Both the position numbers and the translations under genes were made by a program. DNA of 64,000 bases from positions 124,001 to 188,000 of the forward strand of contig JAEUUP010000136.1 of the NCBI GenBank assembly GCA_016787525.1, in the 5' to 3' direction. Positions 61,391 to 64,000 of this stretch are shown piece after piece; position 1 is the first letter of the stretch, and each line of letters starts with the position of its first letter. This DNA comes from Saprospiraceae bacterium. Its GTDB lineage: Bacteria; Bacteroidota; Bacteroidia; Chitinophagales; Saprospiraceae. The notes under the pieces are model-generated. The model was not told the origin of the DNA, did no database searches, and saw only the letters and a list, made by a program, of their open reading frames with translations.

Positions 61391-64000
61391 ATGGCATTAC
61401 CGATTGCGCTCAAAAAAGGGTTGAAAATCACTGGTATCACCTTAGCTGTTTTGTTAGCAGCAGCTATTGCAATTCCTTATTTTTTCAAAGATAAAATTCT
61501 CGTCAAAGTCAAAGAAGCGGTTAATAAAGAATTGAATGCAAAAGTGGACTTCAAAGACGTAGATATTTCGATATTGCGTCATTTTCCCAAAGTTTCTGTA
61601 CGTTTGGAAGGCCTCGACGTGAAAGGTGTGGGCGATTTTGACGGTGTGACGCTCATGCGTACTGAGGGGTTAGATTTGGCACTCAATTTTTGGTCTGTGT
61701 GGCGAGGTGGCAACCCCTATGAAGTCAATTCTATCTATCTCGACAAGCCGTTTATCAATATTGTGGCTCTGAGCGATGGCTCTGCCAACTACAATATCAC
61801 AAAACCCAAAGAAACAGCTTCCGAACCGACTGATTTTAAGCTCAGTTTGTCATCTTATGCCATCAAAAACGGGACAATCATCTACGACGACCGCGCAATG
61901 AATTTTTACATGGCTTTGCGCAATATGGATCACGAAGGCTCTGGCGAAATGACAGCCGATGTTTACGATTTAGATACAGAAACAGTAAGTGATTCGACAA
62001 CAATGAGTTATGGCGGCATGACTTATTTGAGTAATGCGCATGTGGACTTGAAAACCATCGTCAATGCCGACATGAAAAATATGAAATTTACACTCAAAAA
62101 GACTGATGCTGCCATCAATGCCTTGAAACTCAATCTCGATGGTTGGACACAACTCAAAGGTGACGACATACTGATGGATATGACATTCAAAGCACCTTCA
62201 AACGATTTTAAAGACTTTTTCAGCATCATTCCTGCTGCTTACACCAAAGATTACAGCAATGTGAAAGCCACAGGTACTTTCAATTTCGACGGTTTTGTGA
62301 AAGGCACATACAATTCGGAAGCGAAACCGACCCCTCAGTATCCAGCCTTCAAAATCAATTTGGGCGTTCAAAACGGTACGTTTCAATATCCTTCATTGCC
62401 GATGGGTGGTTCGGACATCAATACAAACTTGACAGTGGCATTGCCCAATTCGGACTTCAATTCGTTGCAAGTGGATGTACCAAATTTCCATATCAAATTG
62501 GGTAACAACCCTTTCGATGCGGTTTTCAAATTGCGCACACCTGTTTCTGACCCCGATGTAGATTTGAAAGCTAAAGGCACGATTAATTTGGGTGAATTGA
62601 CAAAAGTGTTACCTATGGAAAGCGTGCAGAATATGACAGGCATCATCAATGCAGATGTGGCAATCAAAACTTTGATGTCGTATATTGACAAAAAACAGTA
62701 TGAAAAAGTCAATATGAACGGTATTCTGGGTATCAATGGCATGAATGTACAAGCCAAAGGCTACCCCTCAGTATTGATTAATAATTTGGCGATGAAATTT
62801 ACGCCCAACTCTGTGAACGTGGACAATTTTACCGCACAATTGGGCAAATCTGACCTCCAAGCATCGGGCAATATTGACAATATCTTGGCTTTCTTTTCGA
62901 CAACAAAAACCATGACTGGCAATGTGAAATTTGCTTCCAATGTGTTTGATGCCAACGAATGGTTGACATCGTCGTCGTCGTCAACTGCTACAAGCACCCC
63001 CTCAGTAAAAACGGCTCCAGTTGATAAAGCCGAACGCCCATTTGACCGTTTTGATTTCACTGTTGATGGTCGAATCAACAAGTTATTGTACGAAAAATAT
63101 GATATACAAAACTCAGCAGCATCGGGACATTTTACGCCCAATAAGTTTGTTATAAACAATTTTACGACAAAAATTGGCAATACTGACGTAGGAGGCAATG
63201 GTACTTTACTCGGCGTATTTGATTGGATGTTTGAAGATAAACTTTTAGGCGGCAACCTCAATTTGACTTCAAACATGATGGATTTGAACCAATTTATGAC
63301 TGATACTCCAGCTCCAGCTTCGGCTCAAACAGTTAATACTGCAACCGAGCCATTTCTGATTCCCAAAAACTTGGATGTGACCATCAATGCAAAAATGAAC
63401 CGTGTTTTATATACCAACATGGACTTATCGAACCTCACAGGTAAACTCGTAGTTGCTAATGAAGAGGTGAAAATCGAAGATGCCAGTGCCAATGCTTTTG
63501 GGGGACGTATCAATATTAAAGGTGGTTACAATACACAAAACCCTGAAAAGCCGACTTTTAAATTGGCTTACGATATGAAAGGCATTGATTTCAAACAGTC
63601 GTTCAATACTTTTAATACGTTTCAGAAATTAGCACCTATTGGTCAATATCTAACTGGCAAATTCAACACCAATTTAGAAATGGGTGGTGAATTGGGTAAG
63701 GACTTGATGCCGAATTTCAGCACCTTAAACGCTGCTGGCTTTTTGCAAACTCTACAAGGCTTTATCAGTGGTTTGAAACCACTTGACGAAATTGCTAATA
63801 AGTTGAATATCAGTGAATTAAAGAACCTTGATGTCAAAGAAACCAAAAACTGGTTTGAAATTCAAAATGGCAGCGTGAAATTGAATGAGTTTGATAAAAC
63901 CATCAAAGACATCAAATTGACCATTGGCGGTACGCATAGTTTGACCAATGAAATGAATTACACCATCAAAACACGTGTGCCACGTAAACGCTTAGAATCG
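61391..64000 (+). CDS. AsmA-like (AsmA/TamB superfamily) envelope protein, 3' end outside window
   Basis: The frame runs 870 codons to the window end without a stop. It has an N-terminal membrane helix (GITLAVLLAAAIAIPYFF), then KVDFKDVDISILRHFPKVSVRLEGLDVKGVGDFDG, the AsmA-family start, and repetitive beta strands typical of the elongated groove that carries lipids between membranes. Homologues are usually 850-1100 residues. Four 10-mers (61660, 62331, 62764, 62998) encode TEG, PQY, PSV and PSV. Confidence 0.85.
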   Translation, partial: MALPIALKKGLKITGITLAVLLAAAIAIPYFFKDKILVKVKEAVNKELNAKVDFKDVDISILRHFPKVSVRLEGLDVKGVGDFDGVTLMRTEGLDLALNFWSVWRGGNPYEVNSIYLDKPFINIVALSDGSANYNITKPKETASEPTDFKLSLSSYAIKNGTIIYDDRAMNFYMALRNMDHEGSGEMTADVYDLDTETVSDSTTMSYGGMTYLSNAHVDLKTIVNADMKNMKFTLKKTDAAINALKLNLDGWTQLKGDDILMDMTFKAPSNDFKDFFSIIPAAYTKDYSNVKATGTFNFDGFVKGTYNSEAKPTPQYPAFKINLGVQNGTFQYPSLPMGGSDINTNLTVALPNSDFNSLQVDVPNFHIKLGNNPFDAVFKLRTPVSDPDVDLKAKGTINLGELTKVLPMESVQNMTGIINADVAIKTLMSYIDKKQYEKVNMNGILGINGMNVQAKGYPSVLINNLAMKFTPNSVNVDNFTAQLGKSDLQASGNIDNILAFFSTTKTMTGNVKFASNVFDANEWLTSSSSSTATSTPSVKTAPVDKAERPFDRFDFTVDGRINKLLYEKYDIQNSAASGHFTPNKFVINNFTTKIGNTDVGGNGTLLGVFDWMFEDKLLGGNLNLTSNMMDLNQFMTDTPAPASAQTVNTATEPFLIPKNLDVTINAKMNRVLYTNMDLSNLTGKLVVANEEVKIEDASANAFGGRINIKGGYNTQNPEKPTFKLAYDMKGIDFKQSFNTFNTFQKLAPIGQYLTGKFNTNLEMGGELGKDLMPNFSTLNAAGFLQTLQGFISGLKPLDEIANKLNISELKNLDVKETKNWFEIQNGSVKLNEFDKTIKDIKLTIGGTHSLTNEMNYTIKTRVPRKRLES

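Larger units (their letters stand above)
1314..63007. repeat. Dispersed 10-mer CCCCTCAGTA, 63 exact copies
   Basis: Start positions on plus: 1314, 4128, 4717, 5580, 7121, 8012, 11218, 11645, 12478, 13955, 16064, 18235, 20015, 21478, 22580, 24399, 28993, 30000, 31853, 33038, 34216, 35551, 39096, 42650, 43708, 44599, 49572, 50961, 52173, 53017, 53623, 54177, 54356, 57286, 58359, 61197, 62331, 62764, 62998. As TACTGAGGGG (minus): 2496, 3236, 6890, 7855, 12290, 15784, 17247, 19598, 21198, 25846, 27205, 28103, 30678, 37014, 37491, 37812, 38620, 46088, 47623, 48151, 55948, 58908, 59519, 61660. By my count 47 are in genes and 16 between genes. The extended form is A-C(4-8)-TCAGTA-T. Counted by eye. 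Confidence 0.95.

Noticed and set aside
1314..63007. The 10-mer as an insertion-sequence footprint or MITE
   Set aside because: No target duplication, no longer shared flank beyond A and T, and gap-free placement in conserved parts of guaA; a mobile insertion would break reading frames.
1314..63007. The 10-mer as a Chi or KOPS site
   Set aside because: Not excluded, but 39 versus 24 by strand is weak bias, while Chi and KOPS are usually skewed with replication. One window cannot decide.
1..64000. tRNA or rRNA genes
   Set aside because: I saw no cloverleaf with a GTTCRA T-loop and no rRNA-like sequence; a covariance search would be needed to be certain.

Overview
The window is a 64 kb stretch of AT-rich chromosome from a member of the Bacteroidota. 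Four things point there: three proteins end in type IX secretion (T9SS) sorting domains, a PorT-like gene follows ubiE/menG, there is a large Oar-like TonB receptor, and two promoters match the Bacteroidota form TTTG-N19-TAnnTTTG. A Saprospirales- or Chitinophagales-type organism is plausible, but the sequence does not settle the order. I see no rRNA, tRNA, CRISPR array, prophage or transposase gene.

Layout. 1-9 kb: the end of a YqgE/AlgH gene, an outer-membrane barrel, pntA, ctlX, two tandem RDD membrane proteins, a DUF4403 lipoprotein, guaA and a lipoprotein with a periplasmic-binding fold. 10-19 kb: a TetR-controlled efflux cluster (TolC, HlyD, two ABC ATPases, two ABC-2 permeases), like E. 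coli cecR-ybhGFSR but with split ATPases, its own TolC and two inserted reverse-strand genes. 19-24 kb: exported proteins, a remnant of an epimerase gene, a zinc-ribbon protein, an ExbB/MotA-type stator pair, and an 845 bp repeat-rich gap. 24-32 kb: rsmD, ferredoxin, ubiE/menG, porT-like, a Cys/Met-metabolism PLP enzyme, tyrS, sucC and a candidate small RNA. 32-42 kb: a T9SS VIT-domain gene broken by TGA, gyrA, an emfourin-type inhibitor with its M4 protease, and the TonB receptor. 43-64 kb: a nucleotidyltransferase, an outer-membrane protein, a DUF1508x4-TM-OmpA protein, DUF2795, queA, a thioredoxin, a nuclease, a GH9 cellulase, a second T9SS protein, rhodanese, an FAD oxidoreductase, an amino-acid permease and an AsmA-like gene running off the end.

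The strongest unexplained signal is a non-palindromic 10-mer, CCCCTCAGTA (extended form A-C4..8-TCAGTA-T). I count 63 exact copies on both strands, about one per kb, where roughly 0.1 would be expected by chance. Copies lie between genes and inside genes, including gyrA, guaA, tyrS and sucC. Within genes they use all five stop-free reading frames, so the constraint acts on DNA and not on protein. Density, length, asymmetry and scatter resemble the DNA-uptake sequences of Neisseria and Haemophilus. I know of no such element in Bacteroidota.

A second signal is a family of 90-210 bp nested palindromes in gaps between genes. Their flanks are conserved, but each full copy carries a different perfect 23-29 bp central hairpin. 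A third is a set of TTAACT-N4-AGTTAA operators that links the TetR gene to its efflux genes.
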